Assembly (NCBI GenBank): GCA_005406025.1
Contig: BGZK01000003.1
Span: 124,001-188,000 of the forward strand
DNA: 64,000 nt
Reading direction: 5' to 3'
Source: Eumeta japonica
Lineage: Eukaryota > Arthropoda > Insecta > Lepidoptera > Psychidae
Part shown: positions 45,785 to 57,306 of the stretch, piece by piece
Layout of the letters: each line of letters opens with the position of its first letter
Numbering within the stretch: the first letter of the stretch is position 1
The notes under the pieces: model-generated
Told to the model about the DNA's origin: nothing
Seen by the model: the letters and a program-made list of their open reading frames with translations, nothing else
Databases searched by the model: none
Translations under genes and position numbers: made by a program

Positions 45785-47895
45785 GTAATAAGTACATTTT
45801 TATTTTCAATTATTTTATTCCCTTTGTGTGTTTAAGGGTTTTATTATCACTATTATTTATATAGCTTCGCAAAGTTACTCTTGCCCTTTTAGCAAGTAAT
45901 ACAGTTTATTGTACGCAGTACTTATTATTTATTGGTATTAGTTTGTTTAAGTATTGGTTTGTCGTATCAATTTAAAAAGATTGGGAAATTTTGATGGATC
46001 GACAGACAGTTTGAACTTAGTCTAATTTTTAAGACGGTAGTCTATAAAAAGTATTAATGTTTTGAACAGAAGATACTTTCTCGCACAATAGAATTCCTTA
46101 ATATAATATTAAAGAATTAGAATTATTTGTATTTTAAAGAGAAGTACTCTTTCACGCATACACTAGTCTGGACTCGTGGCTTTGCCTCACGTGTGTATAG
46201 TATACAGTATCATATCCAAATACAAAACCAAAACTCAAATCCAATCTATTTCTCGATCTCTCTTTTATTCTGGATATTGATCTTAGTCCCAGAATTTTGG
46301 TCCCAAGCCATAAACCAATATCCAGGCACTTGTGTGCATATCGTTACAAATTAATAATTATAGTTATTTATGTTAAGATATAATATAGCACAAAATAACA
46401 AATATTTACTATAATGCTTACATATGCAGAGCAAATTAAAACATTACACCCCAATAACAATTGAAAAATTATTAGTCTTCTAATTTGTATGAAAACGCAC
46501 AATTTTTATAAATAAAAAATTGGCAAAGCATAAATCGAAATCGCTTGGAAAGGGTTTTGTACTATAATAAATCATTGCGTTAATCTTTGATGAAATTGAG
46601 CAAAACGTTTTTCACACATTTTCCTCTTCACAACTATTTTGTGTTTCTGATGAGAGTTGAAACAGTTAGGATTTTCGTTTAGTTTTCTCGATAAATATTA
46701 ATTGAGACCATATATATCATATTTTTCAGAAACGAAAACTTGATTAACACTGATGTGTTCTGAAACTCTATAAAACGAAAAAGTGTCACTAAAAAGTGAC
46801 AAATATAGTCATATATAGAATTTAGCCTTCGAGAGAATAAGATAGAGTGCCTGCGGGAAAATGAGATAAATGTGAGATAGGACAAAATGCCTCCGAGTGA
46901 TAGAGATAAAACGTGGGACGAGATAAAATACGGGAGAAAGAGATATATAGGTGCACTTGTGTGCGTCTACGTAATAAATATCGTTTGTTTAAATTGAAAA
47001 CATGGAGTCTGAATAATAACTTTTAAATTTATCACCAATATTATCATAAACTAGCGGATCCGCCAGACGCTGTCTTGCCTAAACTTTGCCTTGTCGACTA
47101 TTAGCGGGTTCAAAAAATGTTTTTTTAGACAAACTAAATACTAAGTGATATTTAGCATTGAGTTTAACATTTTAATCTTTGCATTTCGTTGTTGTGTGAT
47201 TTGGGGGTTACTTAAAGCAAAATGAAAAATAAATAGTGTAATTACTCGTCTACAGTTGAGAAATATTTCATTTCTTATTTATTGAAACACAGCGAATAGA
47301 AATCGAAATGTCAAAACAACGCCAAGCTACCACGCAAGTGACTTGCGCATGTATTAATGCGCACGTCAAATGTCACAGATTTTGACATAACGCTACCTAT
47401 GATACCCAAAACCAACTACTGTAAACATAATAATTATGAATTATTCTTGGAAGGTTAATTATTCATGACCTTTTCAGGAGAATTTAACGATCAGTTATTC
47501 ATATAAAAAAAATATTTCAGGATCATAAGAGGTGAAATTTTGGGGTAACATGTTCTGAAATGCGAAAAAGAAATTTCTCCAAAAAAAATAAAAAAAAAAC
47601 CTAGAAACGAATCGCAGCCACCTACCGGGTCCAGTCATGAATATAAATATTCAGAGACATATTCAAATAAACACAAAAAAAATCATCACAATCAGCCCAA
47701 CTGATTAGGATTTCAGCGACTAATATGGAAGATTTATGTATACCTAAATCGTATAAAGATAAACCCTATAATTATCTCATACCTGACGCATGCGTCTCAT
47801 TTTCTCGCAGATTAGTTTCCTGAAAGATCTTTTAAGTTATTTTTTTTTAATTTTGGGCTGTGCAGGAATACTTCATTTTCGTATATTTTTCATAT
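45785..47895. other. AT-rich intergenic or intronic sequence
   Basis: 46195-46310 carries the GATTCC/CCAATC word pattern. 46850-46940 repeats GATAGAG/GAGATA-type words (GAGATAAATGTGAGATAGG, GAGATAAAACGTGGGACGAG). No gene seen. Confidence 0.35.
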
Positions 47896-48110
47896 CTCTT
47901 AGAACCCCTTCCACCACCTCCTTTTAAACGGACTTTTAATAAAAAGTCACTTTCAAAATAAAATTTACGTTCCACTTCCTACTTTTAACGGTTGCTAAAT
48001 AATTGCTAAAACCGTTAAAAGGAGGACGCGGAAGGCAAAATAAATTTTAAACATTACTTTTTCTTAAAAGTCAATTTAAAAGGCGATGATGGAAGAGGCT
48101 TTTAAACTGT
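47896..48110. mobile_element. Foldback MITE with ~95-bp imperfect arms
   Basis: The left arm runs from about CCTTCCACCACCTCC through AAAAAGTCAC to CTACTTTTAACGGTT (47992). The right arm, from AACCGTTAAAAGGAGG (48009) through ATTACTTTTTCTTAAAAG to GATGGAAGAGGC, is its imperfect reverse complement. The two arms are separated by an ~18-nt centre (GCTAAATAATTGCTAA). The element is nearly all stem. A related half-copy lies at 19937-20025. Confidence 0.75.
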
Positions 48111-48770
48111 GCATTTTATTATTAAATATATATTTGATATTTCTCATAACAAAACTCGTTTATTTGATGTGCCACATCAAGTGTACAACTAAAGTTTTTA
48201 TTTTACGTAGTAATTGACTGCCCCAAATTCATCATTTATTTATGTACTTTATATATTCAGAGTAACAAATCCTATACAGAGAATCAGAACTTTTTTTATT
48301 CAGAAGATTCGTAGAAAATAGGCTACGTTGGACGAACAAATACACAGTCTGACAGACACAAGAGTGATCCTATAAGGATTTTGTTTATTCATCTTGTTTC
48401 ACGAACTCTAAAACTCGCAAAATGTTTTCTGTATGTCAACGCGAACCGATACACCTCTCATTGTTTCAGCTTTTTATTGCATCATTATCATTATAATAAA
48501 AAACGAATTACGTATAATCATAGAGTGACAAAATGCTAATTATCAAATGCGAAATAATTGAAGAGCAGTTCCCTTTATGTTTCATACAATGCCATTGATT
48601 CACGGGGGATTTATATATTTCAGGGGACTAGCAACGTCAGCGGGTTGCGCGCCGCGTTGTTGATTATGAGAACCAAACATAGTCTAAAACTGTGTTCACA
48701 CAGAGATGGTTATTACTTTTTAATGCGTATGTGCATAAAGCTCTTTTTACATATTATATGAATGTACATA
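48111..48770. other. Intergenic sequence with a LINE-type tail
   Basis: 48340-48420 contains CAGTCTGACAGACACAAGAG and GTGATCCTATAAGGATTTTG, then CACGAACTCTAAAA, a degenerate version of the 3' end of the repeat at 35793-36416. No gene seen. Confidence 0.4.
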
Positions 48771-49966
48771 CGAGGGCTGCTATTTATGTGTCCGGGATAT
48801 TAAAAAGAAACAAACATCTATCATTTAATGTTGTTTTTTTTTTTATTTTCGAAATATTCGCCATGATGATCGATGCAATTTTGCATACGGTATAACCAAT
48901 TTTTATAGCACTTCTTACATTCTGATTGAAGTATCTCCAAAACGTGCATTTTGAGCGCTTCAACGTCTCTTCACGGTTCGAAAAATGTTGACCAGATAAT
49001 TTATTCTTCACGCTTGGGAATAAATACAAATCGTTGGGTGCCAAATCGGGGCTGTACGGCGGATGACTCGTCAATCCAATCTTTTGACCTTACGAAAACC
49101 GAGTTGTTTCGGCCGATGTATAACAGCTAGCATTGCCATGATGAATAATGATTCTACGTTGTTAGTTATTCTTTCTTATTTCTTCAAAGACTTCTGGCAA
49201 ACAAGTGGTCGTGCACCAATTCGAATTAACCGTTTTACGATTCTCTAGTGGCACTGTAACCACATGTTGTTTAGTTTCGGAGCCATATGCGTAAATCCAA
49301 GATCCATCATTTGTGTAAATATTATAAATAGCTTTTGACGTACCATGATTGTATTTTTTTATCATTTTTTTGCACCAATCGACATGAGCCTGTTTTTGAT
49401 CAATGCTCAATTTGTGCGGAATCCAACGCGAACGAGTTTTTTTTACAGCCAAATTTTCGTGTAATATCTTATGTATGATCGCATACTGATGTGCAGGAAC
49501 GCCTTTATCTTGTGATATGTAATATGATGATTTTGCATTATTAGTTCCCGCACAGTAGCGATATTTTGTGGTACGGTAAGCTCGTCCTAAATCGGTTGAT
49601 TTAGGGCGAACTTCTTAAATTCGTTCGTGAGCATAGCCCACGATTAAACTCACTAAACCAGTGGTACATAGTGGTTTTCGATGGTGCTTCAACCCCAAAA
49701 GTCGATGTGAATTAGTCGATGCATTGTTTTGAGTTAACCCGCGCCGAAAATAGTGATAAATCATTGCACAAAAATATTCACGAGTTAAATCCATGGTGAT
49801 AAAGACACGCAATTTTCAAAATGACTCTACAATGTTAAAACAATTGACAGTTACATAAAACAAACTGTATTCTGCAGGCAAGGAGTTCCATTTTTTAATT
49901 TTGTAATAACTTTTTAAACATTGTTCTGTATGTGGCCAGTTCCAAACACATAAATATCAGCCATCG
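48771..49966 (-). mobile_element. Mariner element, nearly full length, inactive
   Basis: Terminal repeats of ~28 bp: CGAGGGCTGCTATTTATGTG at 48771 and, reversed, CGATGGCTGATATTTATGTG ending at 49966. The left flank is TA; the right flank is now AA. The minus-strand transposase starts at ~49794 (MDLTREYFCAMIYHYFRRGL). It then changes frame: AVKKTRSRWIPHKLSIDQKQ, VDWCKKMIKKY, TNDGSWIYAYGSETKQ, VTVPLENRKTVNSNW, LPEVFEEIRKNN, and finally TSHPPYSPDLAPNDLYLFPS with the third catalytic aspartate (APND). The first (TGDES in relatives) is TNDGS. The HHDN region is lost at a frame break near 49130. The coding sequence is broken in at least three places. Confidence 0.9.
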
Positions 49967-51300
49967 AAGTAGCAAGAGCTTCTAAGATATAACTCATAAT
50001 ATTGGTGTTGATCTCAATGTCTATCGCCTCACAAATACAATTATGATCACGAATCAAATGTTGTTCATTGAACATTTTTCTAAACTCCCTACGATATTAA
50101 CATATTTCTCACAATGTTTTTTCACGTCTATTAATTTCTGTATTACAAAAGCACCGATTTAGAACAGATGGTCTACGTGACAAAGGTTAACACTTACATG
50201 CTAAAAAGTTTCTAGACAGTAAACGATTCGAGTGTTCATCAATCAGACAGTTCCATTATGTACAAATATGTACGTATATATTATATAAATTCCCCTGTTG
50301 CAACAATATTGTGCTATTTAAGCTCACAAAGGATTTTCTTTGTTGGCTTATTGCAGTGCGAGCCATAAATAATAAACTATAGTTGGTGACGTCATACGCA
50401 TAGCTGATGCAACGCATCGCGATGGCCTGTTAATGCAGCCGCCGTACACTGGGCGGGGATTAGCCGACGTCACGTGTGAATTTAACATTGGGTGCCATAG
50501 CACGTAAACGTATTCGCCGTGTGCAGAGTACGGGGTTGGGGAGACGAGGTAGATTGCAGCGCCTGCAGTGGACGCAGATTGCAACATTGTAAGGCTTTTG
50601 GAAACAAAATTAAAATGGACGTCACAAGTCGTTGCGTATAGTGGATTGCAATTAAATATAGGAAGGTACGGTACATGAATATTTTATCCTTTGTCTACCG
50701 TGGACGAATTTTATTCATCTGTTATTCTTTTTTTATCATTCTGTTACTGGAAAATACAACCGATTTGCTGTTATCTATCCCTGCAGACGATTTATAAACA
50801 GAGAAGAGAGCTAAAGCAGAAATATCCAATACCAATCCAATGACAAATTCGTACACCAATCCATTTATAATATTAATTGAGGACACAATTCCACAATATT
50901 TTTATTTGGTCTGGCATTTGAAAGTTGCGTATATGCAAAAAAATCCAATCAATTTCCTTTGTAATATTTGCCATTAATTATATGTGCCACATTGAGATTT
51001 ACACAGGAACAGAAAATGTAGTAGTTTACATTCAGTTCACATTCAGAAGAGTAATATGCCTCTCCAAACACATGTGCATACATCAATAAATATATGTATT
51101 TACTTGGTACTAATAGCTTTTCCTTGGACTGCGTCTTATCTTAAAAAGTAATAATGTGAATTATTTTCTCGAAACTGGCTTTTGTAATCGCTTTCATAGT
51201 TTGAAAGCAATATATTTAAGGGAATCGTTTTTTTATTGAATTTTTGAGGGAATCGAAAATGCTATAAGAAAACCTCAAAAGATCATCTTTTCGGAACGAG
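49967..51300. other. Intergenic sequence
   Basis: 50345-50600 is less AT-rich (GCAGCCGCCGTACACTGGGCG, GCGCCTGCAGTGGACGCAG) without a credible product. The rest is AT-rich. Confidence 0.35.
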
Positions 51301-51500
51301 AATGCGAGCCATCAGAGATTAAGTGATCACCGTCGCCCATGGACACTCATAACTTTGGAGGGTATGCGGAGGGGGTGCGATACCAGATTAAACCGCTATT
51401 ATTTCAAGTCTGTATTCTGTGAGAGTGTGGTATTTCATCGATCTGGTCGGCCCATTTTCGGGTTGCAGTAAAGTGGACCATAGAATGGCTCTACCACAAC
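51301..51500 (-). repeat. SINE-like dispersed repeat, copy 3 (reversed)
   Basis: Read on the minus strand: GTAGAGCCATTCTATGGTCC, TGCAACCCGAAAATGGGCCG, ACAGAATACAGACTTGAAAT, TCTGGTATCGCACCCCC, then AGTGTCCATGGGCGACGGTG and GATCACTTAATCTC. Same order as copies at 27841 and 39539, with the internal part shortened. Confidence 0.65.
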
Positions 51501-53579
51501 AAGAAGGTACATCTCGAATTAAAAATATAATTCTAAAAAGTTAAAAACAAGCTTTAATGGATTAATAGGTGAAAATTAATTTTCAATATTAGTTATTTAA
51601 TTTTTTTTTCTAATTAACTACTTAAGAAGATAAAGTTGTAATTAGAAGCAATGATGTAAGTACTCGTAAGTAACGTAGAAGTACTCGGTTTAACCATATA
51701 TATCTCTTTCATAAGAACAGGCAGTGTATTCTGTGTGTCTATGGACCCCAACTTTAATTTTATATGCCCATGAGTCCCTGGATACACTTATAAAATTAAT
51801 GTATATTATAATATAATTTATATACAAATAATTAGTAGACGCCTGTATTCATTCATACAAGTTTGTTACCGTTTCTATCAAACGACTAAGCAATTGTTTC
51901 GTATGCGTTTTTAAAATTTTCTCATATGTTATTTCCACGAATATAGTGAATGTTCATAATGTATTAAAATATTTACTTCTTCTAACGGAGACCGACATAA
52001 GTTAATTTTTACGTAAAGAAAAAAAATCTATGTTTTTCAAATCTCAGTGAGCTAACGGACGTGTTGATTAACCATAATATAATTCCAGGCTCCGAAAATG
52101 TTTTACGAAAAACAGTTTTTATCAAAAAACACTGGCCGATCTTTATTGAGTTATAGTAAAACGCGATCATTAAAGAGAAAAAATTTGGACGTTTAAAATT
52201 AAAATTTTCTTCAGAATTTTTTGCAATCAAAATTAAAGTATTTTGTCTCGTTGAAAATTTGATTTATAACGTGGACGTTTTCGTTCAACGAATGCAAACG
52301 CGGCCGAAAAAACTTTCTGCGGACGTAGAATGAAGTGGGCATCCTTTGACGGTTGTTACCGAAGGAAATGCTAGCAGTGAAAAATGCAGTTCAAGAGAAT
52401 AGGCCAATTACGTTCGACGAGATTTAGCACATACTGCAGATTGATCCGGAAGTGTGAACGAAATTCAAGTACGGATCTAGCCCTCAAGAAAGGTTGTAGT
52501 CGGTTACCCCAAAAATCGGCCAAGTGCGTGTCGGAGTACGAACTCGCACATAATCGATATAGTACATTTCTACATAGGAGATGGTTACAAAATACATGAT
52601 CAAGATTTTGTACAGGGTGTAGTTCCATGTGGGTAAGGCCGTGGGGCAAACACTAGTAAATACTAGTAAATACTCCACGTTTTTATTAATTTTAATAAAA
52701 CTGTAAAATGTTCATTTGTTCGCTCATGAAAATTACAACAGTAAAAATGTGTTTGTTTATTAATCAGAATGTCATATGTAAACTCTTAAACTAATGAACC
52801 TATTTTAATGAAATATTTACAACTTCAAAGGATATCAAATTAAATTGAACGATAGTACACATTTTATATACATGTATATTTAGGAAACCTAGCTTAGATA
52901 ATTTTTCCCGTGCCACTGAGGCATGTAACCAAGATTTTACTCAACGAACAGTAGAAAACGATCTCTCTGTAGTAGCTACGTTGATCGGGAGAGTTGCCAG
53001 TATTCGAAATATTTTTTTTTATGTTAGAGTACAAATCTTGGTCGCATGCTTAAATGAGCTGTACTACTACCTTTTCTGGTAGTTGGTTTTCACATTCTCT
53101 TTTCCATTTGGCCATCCAGAGTGCTTATTCATTTATAACAGTTGATTCACTATCGATAATAAATAGCCGGTATATCTTAACCATTTTTTTCATTACGTAT
53201 CGATATACCAGTCCCTGCCACTAACATTCGATTTAGGTAGAAAAACTTCCAACTGATATAGGCCGAATACCTCCGTAGACAATCTCTGCCCCAAATCATT
53301 AATAACGGAACGTAAGAGAGGTACGTACATTGATTTCCGAATATACTCTGTTGCCGATTTTGCCTGACAATTGGACCTTACATTTTGTCGAAAAAAAAAA
53401 CAATCAAAGCAATTTATCCTGACTGACAATAACAAAAAACTTTGTAAAGTAAACTTTTTTTCGATTAAAGTTAGGCTATCTATGTGTACAACAGTACAAA
53501 CTACTAACGTCAGCGCCAGGCTTAAGGCATGCGATATAATATCATCAACCTATCGATCAGTTAAAGTGTGACGTCACAA
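51501..53579. other. AT-rich intergenic sequence with one repeat head
   Basis: 52516-52560 has TCGGCCAAGTGCGTGTCGG followed by ACTCGCAC, the head of the repeat also seen at 35793 and 55071, with its body truncated. 52655-52675 has ACTAGTAAAT in tandem. No gene seen. Confidence 0.4.
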
Positions 53580-54440
53580 GTCTATCAAGGTTGTGGGCAT
53601 GCCCATCGTGTTAACAACGGTGGATCCGCGCTCGATGAAATTCTGTAAGGGCATCTTCGCCAAAGAAGGATAATTTCACGCTGGGTATCGCACAAAAAAG
53701 ACTCAGAAGCAGGTTCGAGTAGAATGGTACCATGACGTGATAGAAAATTATAGAGCAGTCTCGTTTCGGGGTATTTATGGGCGATGAATCATAGATTAAT
53801 CGTTACCATCCCGAAACGAAGCGTCAGTCGACTATGTAGCCATTTCAAAACGAACCGGCACGTCTACCGAAGTAAAACTAGCCAGAAGTTGAAATAAAAT
53901 TTTGATTGCGGGTTCTTTTTCTCTGACCGGTTATCAGGTGTCGGTAACTTTACGAGAACAAAATAGCATCAAAGCTGAATGTTACGTTACCAGATATTTG
54001 CCAGAAATTTTTACTGCTCTGAATAACAAGCGATCGAACGTCGGTTTCCACGGGTTAGTGGTTCACCGCATCAATGCATCCGCGCAATTGGTGCTCAAAC
54101 CGATGGATTTTCCGGACACCACACCAGTCAATGTAGGTCAATATAGGTCATCTTCCTTACAGTTCCGGTTTGTCGCGGTATAAATTTCTTTTGTATCTCA
54201 AAATAAAAGATCAACTCAAGGAAAAATAGGTTTCATCACCGGAAACTACTCTGATTGATCATGGATACAGCCTGGAAAATTCGTTCGAAAAATAGGTTTC
54301 GACGTATAAAATTTTATATACATGTCGATGGAGTGGTATTAAAAAATAGAAAAAAATCATCGCTGCCCACGTAAGTCCGCAATATAAGAAAAGATCTCGA
54401 AACTTTTTGATGTCTTTTTAAAAAAGACATTTTCTCTGTA
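53580..54440 (+). pseudogene. Mariner transposase fossil, plus strand
   Basis: Mariner-like pieces occur in order: VEWYHDVIENYRA, IYGR..., KRTGTSTEV, then the open stretch 53902-54183 with SIKAECYVTRYLPEIFTALN, NKRSNVGFHGLVVHRINASA. The segment corresponding to 'WYV..CLP..F.AL..KRP.....LL.HDNASAH' of mariner is clear, but the catalytic HHDN has become HRIN. The C-terminus is reduced to frame-shifted remnants, and AAAGATCTCGAAACTTTTTG at ~54390 may be the 3' terminal repeat. This is a different mariner lineage from the others in the window. Confidence 0.75.
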
Positions 54441-55070
54441 AAATTTCAATATCATATTTATTGTGCAGGAATACGTACAACTGATGTTCCTTATACATTT
54501 TTTGCAATTTGTCCGGTAGAAAATACGCATAAAATGTGGATTTCTATTTTAAATTGTCTATTTTAACACAAGGAAACGAATCTTTACGGAACTGTTCTAC
54601 ATGTTCATTGCGTTATTTTGTTGCGTTAATTTATTTAGAACGAAAAATAATAAAATTAAATACGGATAAGCTTACTTTGCAATAAAAACTTATGCTTTGA
54701 TATTTCACATTATATTCATACGATAGAGCAAGCTAACGGTATAGGCGAAATAGTCACAGACTAAAACCGTACGACACAGAGCGCCAGTGCGGCCGCCATG
54801 ACACGTGTCTGCGGCGATTCACCGATTAAGGCCCAGTACACACGCGATAAGCTTTTAGCTCTTAAATAAATTGTGCAAATGATGAATGTTATTGACTGTA
54901 CTTACTGTGGTTCATATATGACTCGAGTTTCATACGAGTTCGTATGCTTACATGAGAGTATGTCCTAGTATTAGGGTGAAATCTGACTCAACAGCTTAAA
55001 TTTACAAATGTAGAATATCTTATGTAGCGACTGATCCGTGCTAGTAATTCAAATAATAGACAAAGTATTT
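54441..55070. other. Intergenic sequence
   Basis: 54412-54433 has ATGTCTTTTT facing AAAGACAT (short hairpin). 54770-54850 is less AT-rich (GAGCGCCAGTGCGGCCGCC). No gene seen. Confidence 0.35.
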
Positions 55071-55535
55071 ACAAAAAAACCGCTCAGGTGCGAGTCGATC
55101 TCAATATTCAACATTATATCCTTTTTGAAAATAGTTAACGAAAAACGAGAACAGAAATTAAGATTGGATAAAAATGGTTTTAAACATGTTTCTTGTATGG
55201 GGAGCCCTTTCAATTTTTAATTTAATTTAATTTTTGTAATTGTGTTTATAACGACTATAGTACTATAGACTGTGAACATTTCAAGCGTCTAGTCATTCTC
55301 AAAAAACACCAAAAAAACATGTTTCTTGCATGGGTGTCTTTTTACTTTGTAATTTAATTTTATTTTTACTATTTGTTGTCGTATCGACAATAGAAATACA
55401 CACTCTGAAAGTTTTAAGGGCCTACCTGCTTTGCGAGATACATCCCGCTAACAGACAGTCGGATAGCGGAGGCTTAGTAATAGGGTCCCGTTTACACCCT
55501 ATGGTTACGGAACCCTGAAAACGTTAAAAATGCTT
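55071..55535 (+). repeat. Dispersed repeat of the GGAACCCT-ending family
   Basis: Head CCGCTCAGGTGCGAGTCGATC, two related internal passages (AAACATGTTTCTTGTATGGG at ~55184 and AAACATGTTTCTTGCATGGG at ~55316), then AACAGACAGTCGGATAGCGG, CTTAGTAATAGGGTCCCG and the end GGTTACGGAACCCTGAAAA. This word order matches a repeat I recall as widespread in Lepidoptera. It shares head and end type with 35793-36416 but has a different body. Confidence 0.75.
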
Positions 55536-56109
55536 ATGTAACTTTTACGCGCGACTGAAGTAGATCACTTATATTTGGGGTTGAGGTAGATACTACTAGT
55601 AAATTGAAAATCAATGTCATGTTAGAGTTTGGGATCTCCATTGAAAGGGAAATAGCACAATATAAAAAATAAAGGAATTCATTCTCTGTCTATCCAGGTG
55701 GAGCCGCGTGCATAGCTAGTTGTTGATAAAGTGATTGTTATATAAATAATGTATTTATTAAGTTCTATACTTCTTTTTTTAACTTAAGCCCGCTGTTTAC
55801 GTAACGATATATCGTTAAGAATTATTTGTATAAATCGATGCACGTCCATTTGCGAGATTTTACGATAAATCTTTAGGTATACAGTAGTCGATTGGAGGCA
55901 ATTGTATTTTTCTATTCGATCGATGTCGTCGATTGCCTTTTATGCATTTTCGCTATAACGAATAGTTAGCGACATTAATCGGTTGGCCATTATGACAGCA
56001 GGAATTAACTGTACAATTTGAAATCGATAGGTTGAATGGTTGTGCTTACCGCTCATTCCTTTGTAGATTGAAAGCGTTTGCGGCTAGAGCCAAGCATAAG
56101 GAAATTGAT
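55536..56109. other. Intergenic sequence
   Basis: 55680-55725 has TCTATCCAGGTGGAGCCGCG, a repeat-end word. The rest is AT-rich without genes. Confidence 0.35.
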
Positions 56110-56249
56110 GCTGAGTTCAGGTGATAGTTATACGGTGAGAAATCCTCACCGTATAACTATCACCTGAACTCAGCTTAATAATATATCGTAGTTTAATTAT
56201 ATACTGTAATGTAAATACACTACAGTATATAATTAAACATGCAGCTACG
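56110..56249. repeat. Second pair of neighbouring hairpins
   Basis: Hairpin 1: perfect 30-bp arms 56110-56139 and 56145-56174 around a 5-nt loop AAATC. Hairpin 2: perfect 18-bp arms GTTTAATTATATACTGTA (56191-56208) and TACAGTATATAATTAAAC (56221-56238). These extend inward after one A/C mismatch by TGTA/TACA to leave a 2-nt loop. Outside, TCGTAG and CTACGA pair again past a 5- to 6-nt bulge. The spacing between hairpins is 16 bp. No transposon-like termini or duplications. Confidence 0.9.
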
Positions 56250-56337
56250 ATTAGATAGAGAAGTGGCACTCGTAGCCGATGTCAACTTATATGCATTTCT
56301 TAGTCCGGGTGCTAGCAAAGTCGGAAAAACAAAAATT

Positions 56338-56441
56338 TCAGGTCAGCTGGTTTATTGATATGCCGTCTCTGTTGCTCTTTCGGTTAGGGTCTGGACTGTC
56401 TGGCCGGCGGTAGCGGTTGCGTTTACCTGTGCGCATCCTAT
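56338..56441 (-). CDS. Candidate terminal exon, unknown protein
   Basis: On the minus strand an acceptor-like TTACCTGTACAG is followed by a frame reading DRMRTGKRNRYRRPDSPDP then NRKSNRDGISINQLT and a stop at 56338. Residues are mixed, basic and proline/serine-containing rather than AT-driven. The family is unknown and upstream exons are not found. Could equally be a transposon remnant. Confidence 0.25.
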
Positions 56442-57260
56442 CTGTACAGGTAATGATACTAACTTTTAAAATATTTTTAAGAAGGTTCATTTTTAATATT
56501 TTAACTTTAGATAAACTTAACAAACATCCATGTCTTATTGCCAGACGTTTTTGTCATTGCTAACAATGAGCCGGACGACAAATTTGATTTATTTTTTTTA
56601 ATAAAAAATTCAAAGTATTTCAGTTTGTCTGTAATTTTAATATTATGTTGTTTAAGTATGAAAAGACCTAAAATTAATTTGCCTGACACTAATTCTGTTG
56701 TTAAACCGTGTATCTAGAGTTATAAATATTATAGTCGCATATATTTGAATGCGTCGTATGATGTGAATATTTGTTCGATAATTCCCATATAGTGTCTCGT
56801 ATTTGTTTCTCTAAATAAATTTAAAAAGAAAAAAAATTTCGAAAAGAACAGGTTTACGTTAAATCCTTATTCGATAAGTGCCTTAATTAGAAAAAACCGT
56901 AGAAAAAAAATTTACGAAGATGAAATCTCCGAAATGGGCTTGGAAACTTTGGATCAAGAACCGTTCGACTTATTTTTTACGCGTTCCTTCAAATTAACAC
57001 AGTCGGTTATTGATATATCAATTTTTTATTATCCCAATATATGGATGTCGAGTCATCTATGGGTCACAGTGAGGGTTAGATATCGCTAAAGATCGTTGTC
57101 ACCAATGCGGTGACAGTCTGCGGGTTTTCTTCATAGAGAAGTATATAAATTTGATTTAAGTTAAAACTCATTGGTCGATGTGTTTCTGGTCAACATTCAA
57201 ATCTGGCTCGTTTAAAAACCGCGCCTTGACCACTCGCCCACTATTATTCAATATTTTCAG
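56442..57260. other. AT-rich intergenic sequence
   Basis: Nothing recognised. 57085-57130 includes a small GGTGA/TCACC hairpin. Confidence 0.3.
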
Positions 57261-57306
57261 ATAACACTTATAACATATAACACTTAATACATATAACACT
57301 TAATAT
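57261..57306 (+). repeat. Short tandem repeat, 16-bp unit x ~3
   Basis: ATAACACTTATAAC, ATATAACACTTAATAC and ATATAACACTTAATAT follow one another. The last two units match except for the final base. Confidence 0.8.

Noticed and set aside
52371..52649. 92-codon minus-strand frame
   Set aside because: Lies across a degenerate repeat head (TCGGCCAAGTGCG) and has no motif.
56110..56174. MicroRNA precursor
   Set aside because: A 30-bp perfect stem with a 5-nt loop is shorter and more perfect than animal pre-miRNA hairpins, which have mismatches and larger loops. Not excluded as a small-RNA source.
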